Below, one piece after another: positions 1 through 10,767 of a DNA stretch of 64,000 bases. The stretch is from positions 1,822,001 to 1,886,000 of the forward strand of contig NZ_FXAF01000006.1 in NCBI RefSeq assembly GCF_900177415.1, read 5' to 3'. A model generated the notes under the pieces. It did no database searches and was not told where the DNA came from. It worked only from the letters and a program-made list of their open reading frames with translations. Source of the stretch: Xaviernesmea oryzae. GTDB lineage: Bacteria > Pseudomonadota > Alphaproteobacteria > Rhizobiales > Rhizobiaceae. Numbering within the stretch: the stretch's first letter is position 1; the number at the start of each line of letters is the position of its first letter. A program made the translations under genes and the position numbers.

Positions 1-393
1 TATACGGAAAAGTCCGGCACCTGGGTCAATACCGAGGGCCGCGTCCAGATGGGCAACCGCGCCGGTTTCGCGCCGGGCGAGGCCCGCGAGGACTGGGCGA
101 TCCTGCGCGCGCTCTCGGATGTGCTCGGCAGGAAGCTGCCCTTCGATTCTCTCGCGCAGCTCCGCACGAAACTCTATGAAGCCTATCCGCACTTCGCCGC
201 CATCGACGAGATCGCGGCCGGCTCGGTCAACGAAATTGCCGCACTTGGCCAAAAAGCTGGTGCTATGACGAAGTCCGGGTTTGCGTCTCCGATCAAAGAC
301 TTCTATTTGACGAACCCGATCGCCCGCGCTTCCGCCGTCATGGCTGAATGCTCGGCATTGGCCCGCAACAATTTCCAGGCTGCGGCGGAGTAA
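1..393 (+). CDS. nuoG: NADH-quinone oxidoreductase subunit G, C-terminal part (5' end outside window)
   Basis: The frame is open from the first base and ends at the TAA at 391-393, giving about 130 C-terminal residues. The visible start reads [16 protein letters not shown], which matches the late molybdopterin-oxidoreductase-like part of NuoG, the large iron-sulfur subunit of the peripheral arm of complex I. The following genes are nuoH to nuoN in the usual order, which confirms the assignment. The iron-sulfur ligand motifs lie upstream of the window and cannot be checked. The stop codon is two bases from the nuoH start, so the two genes are cotranscribed. Confidence 0.93.
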   Translation, partial: YTEKSGTWVNTEGRVQMGNRAGFAPGEAREDWAILRALSDVLGRKLPFDSLAQLRTKLYEAYPHFAAIDEIAAGSVNEIAALGQKAGAMTKSGFASPIKDFYLTNPIARASAVMAECSALARNNFQAAAE

Positions 394-395
394 TT

Positions 396-1445
396 ATGAA
401 CATGGATTCGTTCTTTTCGACCTACGTCTGGCCGGCGATCGTCATGATCGGACAGTCGCTGCTGCTCTTGGTCTGCCTGCTTGTCTTCATCGCCTACATC
501 CTGCTCGCCGACCGCAAGATCTGGGCGGCCGTGCAGTTGCGCCGTGGCCCGAACGTCGTCGGCCCCTTCGGTCTCTTCCAGTCCTTCGCGGACCTTTTGA
601 AGTTCGTCTTCAAGGAGCCGGTCATTCCGGCCGGCGCCAACAAGGGCGTCTTCCTGCTCGCGCCGCTGGTTGCCGTGACGCTGGCGCTCGCCACCTGGGC
701 GGTGATCCCGGTGAACCAGAACTGGGTGATCGCCAACATCAATGTCGGCATCCTCTACGTCTTCGCGATCTCCTCGCTCGAGGTCTACGGCATCATCATG
801 GGCGGCTGGGCTTCGAACTCGAAGTATCCGTTCCTCGGCGCGCTCCGTTCGGCGGCGCAGATGGTGTCCTATGAGGTCTCGATCGGCTTCGTCATCGTCA
901 CCGTGCTGCTCTGCGTCGGTTCGCTGAACCTCACCGATATCGTCAACGCGCAGAACAGCGGCCTCGGAACGATGCTCGGCCTACCGGCTTCCTTCCTCGA
1001 CTGGCACTGGCTGGCGCTCTTCCCGATGTTCGTCGTCTTCTTCATCTCGGCGCTGGCGGAAACCAATCGCCCGCCCTTCGACCTTCCGGAAGCGGAATCG
1101 GAACTCGTCGCCGGCTTCATGGTCGAATACGGCTCGACCCCGTACATGATGTTCATGCTCGGCGAATACGCGGCCGTCGTGCTGATGTGCTCGCTGACGA
1201 CCATCCTGTTCCTGGGCGGCTGGCTGCCGCCGGTCGATATCGCGATCCTCAACTGGGTGCCGGGCATCATCTGGTTCGTGCTGAAGGCGACGCTCGTCTT
1301 CTTCATGTTCGCCATGGTGAAGGCCTTCGTACCGCGCTACCGCTACGACCAGCTCATGCGTCTCGGCTGGAAGGTCTTCCTGCCGCTGTCGCTCGCCATG
1401 GTCGTCATTACCGCATTCGTGCTGAAGCTTATGGGATGGGCTTGA
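396..1445 (+). CDS. nuoH: NADH-quinone oxidoreductase subunit H
   Basis: NuoH is the membrane subunit of complex I that joins the quinone site to the proton-pumping arm. The 349-residue product is hydrophobic with about eight membrane segments. It carries the family blocks [10 protein letters not shown] (about residues 50-59) and [20 protein letters not shown] (about 222-241), the acidic loop by the quinone cavity. I place the start at ATG 396 because a GGAG at 387-390 sits five bases upstream. A second ATG at 402 would give the 347-residue form common in relatives. The gene lies between nuoG and nuoI in the operon. Confidence 0.96.
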   Translation: MNMDSFFSTYVWPAIVMIGQSLLLLVCLLVFIAYILLADRKIWAAVQLRRGPNVVGPFGLFQSFADLLKFVFKEPVIPAGANKGVFLLAPLVAVTLALATWAVIPVNQNWVIANINVGILYVFAISSLEVYGIIMGGWASNSKYPFLGALRSAAQMVSYEVSIGFVIVTVLLCVGSLNLTDIVNAQNSGLGTMLGLPASFLDWHWLALFPMFVVFFISALAETNRPPFDLPEAESELVAGFMVEYGSTPYMMFMLGEYAAVVLMCSLTTILFLGGWLPPVDIAILNWVPGIIWFVLKATLVFFMFAMVKAFVPRYRYDQLMRLGWKVFLPLSLAMVVITAFVLKLMGWA

Positions 1446-1497
1446 AGATGCCTGTTGAGATATTCGCCCAAGCTTCTGGCATCATTGGAGAATAAAG

Positions 1498-1989
1498 ATG
1501 GCAAGTCTCGGCCAGGCCGTGAATTCGCTGTTCCTGAAGGAGTTCGTCGGCGCCTTCTTCCTGTCGATGCGCTACTTCTTCAAGCAGAAGGCGACGATCA
1601 ACTATCCGTTCGAGAAGGGGCCGGTCTCCCCGCGCTTCCGCGGCGAACATGCGCTGCGCCGCTATCCGAACGGCGAGGAGCGCTGCATCGCCTGCAAGCT
1701 CTGCGAGGCGATCTGTCCTGCCCAGGCGATCACCATCGAAGCAGGCCCGCGCCGCAACGACGGCACCCGCCGCACGGTGCGCTACGATATCGACATGGTG
1801 AAATGCATCTATTGCGGCTTCTGCCAGGAGGCCTGCCCGGTCGATGCGATCGTCGAGGGGCCGAACTTCGAGTTCTCGACCGAGACGCGCGAGGAGCTTT
1901 ACTTCGACAAGGCGCGGCTCTTGGAAAACGGCGACCGCTGGGAGCGGGAGATCGCCCGCAATATCGCTTTGGATGCGCCCTACCGCTGA
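1498..1989 (+). CDS. nuoI: NADH-quinone oxidoreductase subunit I, 2x[4Fe-4S] ferredoxin-like
   Basis: NuoI carries the two tetranuclear clusters (N6a/N6b) that pass electrons toward cluster N2 and quinone. The 163-residue protein has two complete CxxCxxCxxxCP motifs: C63, C66, C69, C73 ([12 protein letters not shown]) and C103, C106, C109, C113 ([12 protein letters not shown]). Length matches the alphaproteobacterial family. A GGAG seven bases before ATG 1498 fits the start. It follows nuoH by 52 bases. The 133-bp gap to nuoJ contains GC-rich inverted repeats but no recognisable gene. Confidence 0.97.
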   Translation: MASLGQAVNSLFLKEFVGAFFLSMRYFFKQKATINYPFEKGPVSPRFRGEHALRRYPNGEERCIACKLCEAICPAQAITIEAGPRRNDGTRRTVRYDIDMVKCIYCGFCQEACPVDAIVEGPNFEFSTETREELYFDKARLLENGDRWEREIARNIALDAPYR

Positions 1990-2122
1990 GGCGGGATGCA
2001 TCTTTCCGGTGCCGCCGGCACTGGTGACATTGGATGAAATGCCCGGTGCGGAAACGACGGCGCCGGGTTTCGACGGGAAGGGGCGTCCGCCCCGGTCCCG
2101 GTGAGGACGAAAAGGCACCACG

Positions 2123-2737
2123 ATGGGTCTGCAGGCTATCTTCTTCTATCTCTTTGCGTTCGTCGCGGTGGCGTCGGCGTTCATGGTCATCTCGGCCAGG
2201 AACCCGGTCCACTCGGTGCTCTTCCTCATCCTGGTCTTCTTCAACGCGGCGGGTCTCTTCCTGCTGACCGGCGCCGAATTCCTGGCGATGATCCTCCTGG
2301 TCGTCTATATCGGCGCGGTCGCGGTCCTCTTCCTCTTCGTCGTCATGATGCTCGACATCGACTTCGCGGAACTGCGCTCCGGCGTGCTGCAATATGCGCC
2401 GATCGGCATCCTGATCGGCCTCATCGTCGCGGCCGAGCTCATCGTCGTCATCGGCGGCAGTGTTCTGACCACGGATGCGGCGCGGGCGATCACCATGCCG
2501 ATCCCCAATCCGGCGGAACGCACCAATACGGCCGCGCTCGGCGACGTGCTCTATACGAATTACGTCTACTTCTTCCAGATCGCCGGCCTGGTGCTTCTGG
2601 TGGCGATGATCGGCGCGATCGTATTGACGCTGCGTCACCGCACCAACATCAAGCGGCAGGATATTTCCAGGCAGGTGGCCCGTACGCCCGCGACCGCCGT
2701 CGAGGTGGTCAAGGTCAAGCCGGGCCAGGGCGTCTGA
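2123..2737 (+). CDS. nuoJ: NADH-quinone oxidoreductase subunit J
   Basis: NuoJ is a small membrane subunit next to NuoK and NuoA in the proton-pumping arm. The 204-residue product has about five hydrophobic segments, with the conserved stretch [20 protein letters not shown] (about residues 51-70) that contributes to the proton axis. The C-terminal 35 residues are hydrophilic. The gene is followed by nuoK after 22 bases. Length, position and sequence all fit the family. Confidence 0.95.
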   Translation: MGLQAIFFYLFAFVAVASAFMVISARNPVHSVLFLILVFFNAAGLFLLTGAEFLAMILLVVYIGAVAVLFLFVVMMLDIDFAELRSGVLQYAPIGILIGLIVAAELIVVIGGSVLTTDAARAITMPIPNPAERTNTAALGDVLYTNYVYFFQIAGLVLLVAMIGAIVLTLRHRTNIKRQDISRQVARTPATAVEVVKVKPGQGV

Positions 2738-2759
2738 GACAGGGAACAGGAATAGAAAA

Positions 2760-3068
2760 ATGGAAATCGGACTTTCCCATTATCTCACGGTCAGCGCCAT
2801 CCTCTTCATCCTCGGCGTTTTCGGCATCTTCCTGAACCGCAAGAACGTCATCATCATCCTGATGTCGGTGGAGCTCATCCTGCTCTCGGTCAACCTCAAC
2901 ATGGTGGCCTTCTCCTCCTTCCTGAACGACATCGTCGGCCAGGTCTTCGCATTGTTCATTCTGACCGTCGCGGCCGCGGAAGCCGCCATTGGTCTTGCAA
3001 TTCTCGTCGTCTTCTACCGCAACCGCGGTTCGATCGCCGTCGAAGACGTCAATATGATGAAGGGCTGA
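2760..3068 (+). CDS. nuoK: NADH-quinone oxidoreductase subunit K
   Basis: NuoK is the MrpC-like membrane subunit of complex I. The 102-residue product has three membrane segments and two buried glutamates, in [13 protein letters not shown] (first half) and [15 protein letters not shown] (second half), that match the proton-path residues E36 and E72 of E. coli NuoK. It lies 22 bases after nuoJ and 7 bases before nuoL, inside the nuo operon. Confidence 0.96.
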   Translation: MEIGLSHYLTVSAILFILGVFGIFLNRKNVIIILMSVELILLSVNLNMVAFSSFLNDIVGQVFALFILTVAAAEAAIGLAILVVFYRNRGSIAVEDVNMMKG

Positions 3069-3075
3069 TCGGGTC

Positions 3076-5076
3076 ATGATCTACCAGGCTATCGTCTTCC
3101 TTCCCCTGATCGGCTTCCTCATCGCCGGCCTCTTCGGCCGCCAGATCGGCGCCAAGGCGTCCGAATACGTCACCAGCGGCCTGATGGTCGTCGCGGCCGT
3201 TCTCTCCTGGATCGTCTTCTTCAACGTCGCGCTCGCCCACGGCGAAGCCGGCGAGGTCATCAAGGTTCCGGTGATGCGCTGGATCCAGTCCGGCGGCATC
3301 GATGTCGAGTGGGCTTTCCGGATCGATACGCTGACGGCGGTCATGTTCGTGGTCGTCAACACGGTCTCGTCGCTGGTGCATATCTATTCGATTGGCTACA
3401 TGCACCATGACCCGCACCGGCCGCGCTTCTTCGCCTATCTGTCGCTCTTCACCTTCGCGATGCTGATGCTCGTCACGTCGGACAACCTTGCCCAGATGTT
3501 CTTCGGCTGGGAAGGCGTGGGTCTGGCGTCCTATCTTCTCATCGGTTTCTGGTACAAGAAGCCCTCGGCCTCCGCCGCCGCGATGAAGGCCTTCATCGTC
3601 AACCGCGTCGGCGATTTCGGCTTCGTGCTCGGCATTGCCGGCGTCTTCGTGCTCTTCGGCTCGATCAGCTTCGAGACGATCTTCGCAGCCGCCGCTACCT
3701 ATCTGCCGGCCGAAGGGTCGCCGGAAGCGGGGCAGGCGATCGTCAACATCTTCGGCCTGCAGCTTGACAAGGCGGGCGCGATGACCGTCGTCTGCCTGCT
3801 GCTCTTCATGGGCGCCATGGGCAAGTCGGCGCAGTTCCTGCTGCACACCTGGCTGCCGGATGCCATGGAAGGCCCGACCCCGGTCTCGGCCCTCATCCAT
3901 GCCGCGACCATGGTCACCGCCGGCGTTTTCCTGGTCGCCCGCATGTCGCCGCTCTTCGAACTGTCGCATGACGCGCTGCTCGTGGTGACGATCATCGGCG
4001 CCATCACCGCCTTCTTCGCGGCGACCGTCGGCCTCGTCCAGAACGACATCAAGCGCGTCATCGCCTATTCCACCTGCTCGCAGCTCGGCTACATGTTCGT
4101 GGCGCTCGGGGTAGGGGCGTATGGGGCGGCGATCTTCCACCTCTTCACGCACGCCTTCTTCAAGGCGCTGCTGTTCCTGGGCGCCGGCTCGGTCATCCAT
4201 GCCGTCGATGGCGAGCAGGACATGCGCTACATGGGCGGGCTCAGAAAGCACATCCCGATCACCTTCTGGATGATGACGATCGGCACGCTGGCGCTGACCG
4301 GCGTCGGCATCCCCGGCACGATGATCGGCTTTGCCGGCTTCTTCTCCAAGGACGTGATCATCGAGAGCGCCTTCGCCTCCCATTCGGTGGCTTCGGGCTT
4401 CGCCTTCACGCTGCTAGTCATCGCTGCTCTCTTCACGAGCTTCTATTCCTGGCGTCTCGCCTTCCTGACCTTCTTCGGCAAGCCGCGCGCGTCCGCCGAC
4501 GTGATGCACCACGTGCATGAATCGCCGGCGGTCATGCTGGTTCCGCTCTACATCCTCGGCATCGGCGCGGTTCTCGCCGGCGTGATCTTCGAAGGCTATT
4601 TCTTCGGCCATGAATATGCAGAGTTCTGGAAGGGCGCGCTGTTCACCCTGCCGGAAAACGAGATCCTCGAGGAGTTCCACCACGTGCCGCTGCTGGTGAA
4701 GTGGAGCCCGTTCATCGCCATGGCGGTTGGCTTCGTCACTGCCTGGTACTTCTACATCAAGTCGCCGGAAACGCCCCGCCGTCTCGCCGCGTCGCAGAGA
4801 GTTCTCTACGAATTCCTGCTCAACAAGTGGTATTTCGACGAAATCTATGACTTCCTCTTCGTCCGCTCCGCCAAGGCGCTTGGCCGGTTCCTGTGGCAGA
4901 AGGGTGATATCGGCGTCATCGATACCTACGGCCCGAACGGCGTTGCCGCCCGCGTGGTCGACGTCACCAGCCGGGTCGTCAAGCTGCAGTCCGGTTATCT
5001 CTATCACTATGCGTTCGCGATGCTGATCGGCATCGCCGCCCTCGTCACCTGGATGATGCTCGGGAGCTCAATGTAA
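3076..5076 (+). CDS. nuoL: NADH-quinone oxidoreductase subunit L
   Basis: NuoL is the distal antiporter-like proton-pumping subunit of complex I and carries the long lateral helix. The 666-residue product is polytopic. [19 protein letters not shown] holds the conserved glutamate of TM5, and [20 protein letters not shown] the TM7 lysine, followed by [20 protein letters not shown]. The C-terminal 120 residues include the amphipathic helix region and a last membrane segment. The stop TAA (5074-5076) overlaps the nuoM ATG by one base (TAATG), which suggests translational coupling. Confidence 0.97.
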   Translation: MIYQAIVFLPLIGFLIAGLFGRQIGAKASEYVTSGLMVVAAVLSWIVFFNVALAHGEAGEVIKVPVMRWIQSGGIDVEWAFRIDTLTAVMFVVVNTVSSLVHIYSIGYMHHDPHRPRFFAYLSLFTFAMLMLVTSDNLAQMFFGWEGVGLASYLLIGFWYKKPSASAAAMKAFIVNRVGDFGFVLGIAGVFVLFGSISFETIFAAAATYLPAEGSPEAGQAIVNIFGLQLDKAGAMTVVCLLLFMGAMGKSAQFLLHTWLPDAMEGPTPVSALIHAATMVTAGVFLVARMSPLFELSHDALLVVTIIGAITAFFAATVGLVQNDIKRVIAYSTCSQLGYMFVALGVGAYGAAIFHLFTHAFFKALLFLGAGSVIHAVDGEQDMRYMGGLRKHIPITFWMMTIGTLALTGVGIPGTMIGFAGFFSKDVIIESAFASHSVASGFAFTLLVIAALFTSFYSWRLAFLTFFGKPRASADVMHHVHESPAVMLVPLYILGIGAVLAGVIFEGYFFGHEYAEFWKGALFTLPENEILEEFHHVPLLVKWSPFIAMAVGFVTAWYFYIKSPETPRRLAASQRVLYEFLLNKWYFDEIYDFLFVRSAKALGRFLWQKGDIGVIDTYGPNGVAARVVDVTSRVVKLQSGYLYHYAFAMLIGIAALVTWMMLGSSM

Positions 5077-6587
5077 TGACCGACTGGCCAATTCTCTCGA
5101 CGGTCACCTTTCTGCCGCTGGTCGGCGTTCTTCTGCTGCTTCTGACGCGGGAGGACGGTCCCCATGGCCGCCGCAACATCCTGAACGTTTCTCTGTTCAC
5201 GACGGTTTTCACCTTCATCGTCTCGCTCTTCATCTGGATCGGCTTCGACAATTCGAACCCCGGCTTCCAGATGGTCGAGAAGCATGCCTGGCTCGGCACC
5301 GGCATCTCCTATCACCTGGGCGTCGACGGCATCTCCATGCTGTTCGTCATCCTGACGACCTTCCTGATGCCCTTCTGCGTGCTGGCGAGCTGGGAATCGG
5401 TCGAGAAGCGCCTCAAGGAATACATGATCGCCTTCCTGCTCCTGGAAGTGGTCATGGTCGGCGTCTTCGTCTCGCTCGATATCGTGCTCTTCTACGTCTT
5501 CTTCGAAGCGACCCTCATCCCGATGTTCGTCATCATCGGCGTCTGGGGCGGCAAGGATCGCGTCTACGCCTCCTACAAGTTCTTCCTCTATACGCTGCTC
5601 GGCTCGGTGCTGATGATGCTCGCCATCATGGCGATGTATTGGCAGGCCGGCACGACCGACATTACCGAGCTCCTGAAATACGGCTTCCCGGCCGGCATGC
5701 AGACCTGGTTGTGGCTCGCCTGCTTTGCGGCCTTCTCGGTCAAGATGCCGATGTGGCCGGTCCATACCTGGCTTCCGGACGCGCACGTCCAGGCTCCGAC
5801 CGCCGGTTCGGTCATCCTGGCGGGCGTCATGCTGAAGCTCGGCGGCTATGGTTTCGTACGCTTCTCGCTTGCGATGTTCCCGCTGGCGTCGGACTATTTC
5901 GCGCCCTTCGTCTTCACGCTGTCGGTGCTCGCCATCATCTACACCTCGCTGGTGGCGATGATGCAGGTCGACATCAAGAAGCTGATCGCCTATTCGTCGG
6001 TCGCGCACATGGGCTATGTCACCATGGGCATCTTCGCGGCGAACGTTCAGGGCCTCCAGGGCGCGCTCTTCCAGATGCTGTCGCACGGCATCGTCTCCGG
6101 TGCGCTCTTCCTCTGCGTCGGCGTCGTCTATGACCGGCTGCACACCCGCGAGATCGCGGCCTATGGCGGCCTCGTCAACAACATGCCGAAATATGCCGTC
6201 GCCTTCATGATCTTCACGATGGCGAATGTCGGCCTGCCGGGCACGTCCGGTTTCGTCGGCGAGTTCCTGACGATCATCGGCGTCTTCCGGGTCAACACTT
6301 GGGTGGCGCTCTTCGCGGCGACCGGCGTCATCCTGTCGGCCTCCTATGCGCTCTGGCTCTACCGCCGGGTGATCTTCGGCGCGCTGGAGAAGGAAAGCCT
6401 GAAGGCGCTGCTCGACCTTTCCGCCCGCGAAAAGCTCATCCTCTATCCGCTGATCGCCATCACCATCTTCTACGGCTTCTATCCGGCCCCGATCTTCGAT
6501 GCGACGGCAGCCTCGGTGGATCAGCTGGTGAACAATTATTCCGCAGCCCTGCAGGCGGCGAAAGACCTTGCACTCAACGTGCACTGA
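5076..6587 (+). CDS. nuoM: NADH-quinone oxidoreductase subunit M
   Basis: NuoM is the second antiporter-like subunit of the membrane arm. The 503-residue product has about 14 membrane segments. The conserved glutamate lies in [19 protein letters not shown] and the conserved lysine in [20 protein letters not shown], followed by [20 protein letters not shown]. The start overlaps the nuoL stop by one base. It is followed by nuoN after 18 bases. Confidence 0.97.
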   Translation: MTDWPILSTVTFLPLVGVLLLLLTREDGPHGRRNILNVSLFTTVFTFIVSLFIWIGFDNSNPGFQMVEKHAWLGTGISYHLGVDGISMLFVILTTFLMPFCVLASWESVEKRLKEYMIAFLLLEVVMVGVFVSLDIVLFYVFFEATLIPMFVIIGVWGGKDRVYASYKFFLYTLLGSVLMMLAIMAMYWQAGTTDITELLKYGFPAGMQTWLWLACFAAFSVKMPMWPVHTWLPDAHVQAPTAGSVILAGVMLKLGGYGFVRFSLAMFPLASDYFAPFVFTLSVLAIIYTSLVAMMQVDIKKLIAYSSVAHMGYVTMGIFAANVQGLQGALFQMLSHGIVSGALFLCVGVVYDRLHTREIAAYGGLVNNMPKYAVAFMIFTMANVGLPGTSGFVGEFLTIIGVFRVNTWVALFAATGVILSASYALWLYRRVIFGALEKESLKALLDLSAREKLILYPLIAITIFYGFYPAPIFDATAASVDQLVNNYSAALQAAKDLALNVH

Positions 6588-6605
6588 GACGGGACACGAC
6601 TGGAC

Positions 6606-8048
6606 ATGACCGCTGAACTACTTTCCCTCAGCCTGCAGCTCTCCATGCCGGAGATCATCCTGGCCGTGGGCGCGCTCGCTCTCCTGATGATCGGCGTCTT
6701 CTCCGGCGAGAAGTCCGGACCGCTCGTGACGGGGCTTGCGGTGGCGCTGCTGGCCGTCGCCGGCCTCTGGCTGATCTTCATGCCGGGCGAGGGCGAAGCC
6801 TATGGCGGGGCCTTCCTGCTCGATCCCTTCGCCCGTTTCATGAAGGTCCTCGCGCTGATCGGCTCCATCGTCGCGATGGTCATGTCGGTCGGCAGCGGCC
6901 GGTCCGATCAGCTCGACCGTTTCGAGTTTCCGGTCCTGCTGGTGCTCTCCACCCTCGGCATGCTGCTGCTGATCTCGGCGAACGATCTGATCGCCTTCTA
7001 TCTGGCGCTCGAATTGATGTCGCTGGCGCTCTATGTCGTCGCCGCCTTCAACCGCGACAGCGTGCGCTCGACCGAAGCGGGCCTTAAATATTTCGTCCTC
7101 GGCGCGCTGTCCTCGGGCATGATGCTTTACGGCATGTCTCTGGTCTACGGCTTCACCGGCAACACCGGTTTCGACGAGATCGCCGGCGTCCTCTCCTCCG
7201 AGACGCGTCATATGGGCCTCGTCTTCGGCATGGTCTTCGTGCTCGCCGGCGCCTGCTTCAAGATCTCGGCCGTGCCGTTCCACATGTGGACGCCGGATGT
7301 CTACGAAGGCGCCCCGACGCCGGTCACCGCCTTCTTCGCGGCCGGCCCGAAGGTCGCCGCGATGGCGATCCTCGTCCGTATCGTGTCGGAGGCCTTCCTG
7401 CCGATCGTCGCCGACTGGCGCCAGATCATCGTCTTCGTGTCGATCGCCTCCATGCTGCTCGGCTCGTTCGCTGCGATCGGACAGCGCAACATCAAGCGCC
7501 TGATGGCCTATTCCTCGATCGGCCACATGGGCTATGCGCTCGTCGGCCTTGCGGCGGGCACCGAGACCGGCGTTTCCGGCGTGGCACTTTATATGGCCAT
7601 CTACATGGTCATGACGCTTGGTACGTTTGCCTGCATCATGGCGATGCGCCGCAAGGAAGGCGGCAATGTCGAGAATGTCGACGATCTCGCCGGCCTTTCG
7701 TCGACCAAGCCTTTCATGGCGGTCGTGCTGACGGCGCTGATGTTCTCCATGGCCGGCATCCCGCCGCTCGCGGGCTTCTTCGCCAAGTATTTCGTCTTCG
7801 TGGCGGCGATCGAGGCGAAGCTTTACGCGCTGGCGATCATCGGCGTTATCTCGTCGGTCATCGGCGCCTATTATTACCTGCGCATCGTCAAGCTGATGTG
7901 GTTCGACGAGGCTAAGGGCGAGTTCGCCCGCATTTCCGGCGAACTGCGCCTGGTCTTCGGTCTTTCCGGCCTCTTCGTCACGGCCTATGTGCTGTTCGGC
8001 GGCCCGATCGGCACGGCCGCGAACGCGGCCGCCAAGTCCTTCTTCTGA
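6606..8048 (+). CDS. nuoN: NADH-quinone oxidoreductase subunit N
   Basis: NuoN is the third antiporter-like subunit and usually the last gene of the nuo operon, as here. The 480-residue product contains [18 protein letters not shown], with the TM5 glutamate, and [20 protein letters not shown], with the TM7 lysine. Length is normal. birA begins two bases after the stop, so birA and probably rnj are in the same transcript or read from promoters inside nuoN. Confidence 0.97.
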   Translation: MTAELLSLSLQLSMPEIILAVGALALLMIGVFSGEKSGPLVTGLAVALLAVAGLWLIFMPGEGEAYGGAFLLDPFARFMKVLALIGSIVAMVMSVGSGRSDQLDRFEFPVLLVLSTLGMLLLISANDLIAFYLALELMSLALYVVAAFNRDSVRSTEAGLKYFVLGALSSGMMLYGMSLVYGFTGNTGFDEIAGVLSSETRHMGLVFGMVFVLAGACFKISAVPFHMWTPDVYEGAPTPVTAFFAAGPKVAAMAILVRIVSEAFLPIVADWRQIIVFVSIASMLLGSFAAIGQRNIKRLMAYSSIGHMGYALVGLAAGTETGVSGVALYMAIYMVMTLGTFACIMAMRRKEGGNVENVDDLAGLSSTKPFMAVVLTALMFSMAGIPPLAGFFAKYFVFVAAIEAKLYALAIIGVISSVIGAYYYLRIVKLMWFDEAKGEFARISGELRLVFGLSGLFVTAYVLFGGPIGTAANAAAKSFF

Positions 8049-8050
8049 GA

Positions 8051-8821
8051 ATGACGGATCCAAGGGGACGCTTCTCGCTCGATGCCTTTCGCCACGAAGC
8101 TCTGAGCGAGATTGGCTCCACCAATAGCGAATGTCTCGCCCGCGCCCGCGCGGGCGATTCCGGTTTGTTATGGATTACCGCGGGCCGGCAGCTCACCGGC
8201 CGCGGCCGGCGCGGCAGGGCCTGGACCTCGGAACCCGGCAATCTCTATGCCTCCCTGCTGCTCATCGATCCGGCGCCTGCCGAGCGCATCGCCTCGCTGC
8301 CGCTGGCGGTTGCAGTGGCCGCGCATGCGGCGATCCGTTCCGTGCTGCCGCCTGGCGGCGAGCCGCTGGAGGTCAAATGGCCGAACGATATCCTGATCGG
8401 CCGCAAGAAGACCTGCGGCATTCTTCTGGAAGGCGAGGCCCTGCCGGACGGCCACCGCGCGCTGGTGATCGGGATCGGCATCAACATCCGCCATATGCCT
8501 GATGACGCCCCCTATGGTGTAACGCGGCTTGCCGATCATGGCGCGGGCGCTTCGCCTGATGAGGTTTTCGCGCATCTTTTCAGAGAGATGGCCGATGTTC
8601 TGGACGCATGGGATAAAGGATGGGGGACGGCGGAAATCAGCCGGCGCTGGCGCAAGGTCGCCTGCGGCATCGGTGAAAAAATCACCGTGAACCTGACGGA
8701 CCGCTCGCTTGTTGGAACATTCACGGGTATCGATGATAGGGGATTTCTGATGCTCGACACCGGCGAGGGCGCTCCGATGCCGATCGCCGCCGGTGATGTA
8801 TTTTTTGAAAGAACGGATTAA
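8051..8821 (+). CDS. birA: Biotin-[acetyl-CoA-carboxylase] ligase
   Basis: BirA makes biotinyl-AMP and transfers biotin to the lysine of AccB, which is encoded in this window at 55407-55874. The 256-residue protein has the biotin/ATP loop GRGRRGRAW (about residues 50-58), VKWPNDILIGRKKTCGILLE (about 108-127) and the small C-terminal SH3-like domain. It lacks the N-terminal helix-turn-helix of E. coli BirA, so it is a class I ligase without repressor function. The start ATG follows the nuoN stop by two bases. Location at the end of the nuo operon is usual in rhizobia. Confidence 0.93.
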   Translation: MTDPRGRFSLDAFRHEALSEIGSTNSECLARARAGDSGLLWITAGRQLTGRGRRGRAWTSEPGNLYASLLLIDPAPAERIASLPLAVAVAAHAAIRSVLPPGGEPLEVKWPNDILIGRKKTCGILLEGEALPDGHRALVIGIGINIRHMPDDAPYGVTRLADHGAGASPDEVFAHLFREMADVLDAWDKGWGTAEISRRWRKVACGIGEKITVNLTDRSLVGTFTGIDDRGFLMLDTGEGAPMPIAAGDVFFERTD

Positions 8822-8829
8822 GAGAAGAA

Positions 8830-10497
8830 ATGGCAAACCAAGAAGAACTGGTGTTTCTGCCGCTTGGCGGCGTGGGCGAGATCGGCATGAACCTCGCCCT
8901 TTACGGCTATGGTACGCCGGAGAAACGCCAGTGGATCATGGTCGATTGCGGCGTCACCTTTCCCGGACCGGAACTGCCGGGGGTCGATCTGGTCCTGCCG
9001 GATATCCGTTACCTCGCAAGCCAGCGCCAGAACCTCAAGGCGATGATCATCACCCATGCGCACGAGGATCACTACGGCGCGATGAACGACCTCTGGCCGG
9101 GCCTCAACGTGCCGGTCTATGCCTCGCCGTTTACCGCCGGCATGCTGGAGGCGAAGCGCGACTACGAAGGCTCGCGCGCCGACATCCCGGTGACGATCTT
9201 CAAGGCCGGCGATCGTATCACGGTGGGCCCGTTCGAGATCGAAGCGGTCGGCGTCAATCACTCCATCCCCGAGCCCATGTCGCTGGTCATCCGCACGCCG
9301 CTCGGCAATGTCGTCCATACCGGCGACTGGAAGATCGATCACGCCCCTTCGCTCGGCCCGGTCACCGACGAGGCCCGCTTCCGGGCGCTCGGCGACGAGG
9401 GCGTTCTGGCGCTGATGTGCGACAGCACCAATGCGTTGCGCGAAGGCATATCGCCCTCGGAGGAGGAGGTGTCGGAAGGCCTGCGCAAGATCATCGAGGA
9501 AGCCGAGGGCAGGGTGGCGATCACCACTTTTTCCTCCAATGTCGGCCGCATCCGCTCGGTCGCCCAGGCCGCCGAAGCCGCCGGCCGCGAAGTGCTGCTG
9601 CTCGGCAGCTCTCTGAAACGTGTTGTCGATGTCGCCCGCGACATCGGTATCATGGAGGGGCTGAAGCCCTTCATCGCCGAGGACGAATACGGTTATATCC
9701 CGCGCGACAAGGTCGTCGTCATCCTGACCGGCAGCCAGGGCGAACCGCGCGCGGCCCTTGCCAAGATTGCCCGCGACGAGATGCGCAACGTGGCGCTGGC
9801 ATCCGGCGATACGGTGGTGTTCTCCTCGCGCACCATTCCCGGCAACGAGAAGGCGATCATCGAGATCAAGAACGGCTTGATCGAGCAGGGTATCAAGGTG
9901 GTGACGGATTCGGATGCCCTGGTGCACGTCTCCGGCCATCCGCGCCGCAACGAACTCTTGAAGATGTACGAATGGACCCGGCCGCAGATCCTCGTGCCGG
10001 TGCATGGTGAGGTGGCGCATCTGACGGCGCAGGCGGAGCTTGGCGCGTCCGCCGGCATCAAGACCATTCCGCGCGTCCGCAACGGCGATATCCTGCGGCT
10101 TGCACCTGGGCCGGCCGAGGTGATCGACGAGGCGCCGCACGGCCGCATCTTCAAGGACGGCAAGCTGATCGGCGATTTCGACGAGATGGGCATCGGCGAC
10201 CGCCGCAAGCTCTCCTTCGTGGGGCACGTTTCGGTGAACATCCTGCTCGACAATCGCTATGACTTCCTGACCGATCCCGACGTCGTTGCCTTCGGGCTTC
10301 CGGAGTTCGACGACGAAGGCGAGGACATGGAGGACACGCTCTATGATGCGGTGCTCGGCGCGGTCGAAAGCATTCCGCGCGCCCGCCGCAAGGATCTCGA
10401 CATGCTGCGCGAAGCCGTCCGCCGGGCGGTGCGCGCCGCCGCCAACGAGGCCTGGGGCAAGAAGCCGGTCGTGACGGTGTTCGTGACGAGGCTGTAG
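8830..10497 (+). CDS. rnj: Ribonuclease J, metallo-beta-lactamase/beta-CASP family
   Basis: RNase J is a zinc-dependent 5'-3' exonuclease and endonuclease of RNA maturation and decay. The 555-residue product has the HAHEDH zinc motif (residues 76-81), the downstream HTGDWKID segment, and a beta-CASP domain with HVSGHPRRNELLKMYEW. A C-terminal domain ends in VVTVFVTRL. It begins nine bases after birA. Its last 42 codons have been copied into the tandem repeat just downstream (see 10369-10806); the intact gene uses the first copy. RNase E is also present in this window (57532-60456). Confidence 0.93.
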   Translation: MANQEELVFLPLGGVGEIGMNLALYGYGTPEKRQWIMVDCGVTFPGPELPGVDLVLPDIRYLASQRQNLKAMIITHAHEDHYGAMNDLWPGLNVPVYASPFTAGMLEAKRDYEGSRADIPVTIFKAGDRITVGPFEIEAVGVNHSIPEPMSLVIRTPLGNVVHTGDWKIDHAPSLGPVTDEARFRALGDEGVLALMCDSTNALREGISPSEEEVSEGLRKIIEEAEGRVAITTFSSNVGRIRSVAQAAEAAGREVLLLGSSLKRVVDVARDIGIMEGLKPFIAEDEYGYIPRDKVVVILTGSQGEPRAALAKIARDEMRNVALASGDTVVFSSRTIPGNEKAIIEIKNGLIEQGIKVVTDSDALVHVSGHPRRNELLKMYEWTRPQILVPVHGEVAHLTAQAELGASAGIKTIPRVRNGDILRLAPGPAEVIDEAPHGRIFKDGKLIGDFDEMGIGDRRKLSFVGHVSVNILLDNRYDFLTDPDVVAFGLPEFDDEGEDMEDTLYDAVLGAVESIPRARRKDLDMLREAVRRAVRAAANEAWGKKPVVTVFVTRL

Positions 10498-10549
10498 CCG
10501 ATCTGGAGTGAGGATTTGCGCATGGGGAGGAAGACAGTGCGGCGGACCG

Positions 10550-10588
10550 ATCTCCCCCCTTGTGGGGGAGATGCCCGGCAGGGCAGAG
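10550..10588. repeat. Left half of a RIME-like palindromic element (first copy)
   Basis: The inverted repeat ATCTCCCCCC-ttgt-GGGGGAGAT (10550-10572) is followed by GCCCGGCAGGGCAGAG. It lies 52 bases after the rnj stop. This motif is typical of the RIME/intergenic mosaic repeats of Rhizobiaceae. It has no T-run, so it is not a classic terminator, though it may protect the rnj 3' end. Confidence 0.7.
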
Positions 10589-10715
10589 CATTCCGCGCGC
10601 CCGCCGCAAGGATCTCGACATGCTGCGCGAAGCCGTCCGCCGGGCAGTGCGCGCCGCCGCCAACGAGGCCTGGGGCAAGAAGCCGGTCGTGACGGTGTTC
10701 GTGACGAGGCTGTAG
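10587..10715 (+). pseudogene. Duplicated 3' fragment of rnj
   Basis: This is the second copy of the RNase J C-terminal coding region (42 codons plus TAG at 10713-10715), produced by the 218-bp tandem duplication. It has no ribosome-binding site or start of its own and is separated from the intact gene by its stop codon, so I regard it as non-coding. The one difference from the intact copy in the coding part is a silent third-position change (GCG to GCA). Confidence 0.85.
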
Positions 10716-10767
10716 CCGATCTGGAGTGAGGATTTGCGCATGGAGAGGAAGACAGTGCGGCAGACCG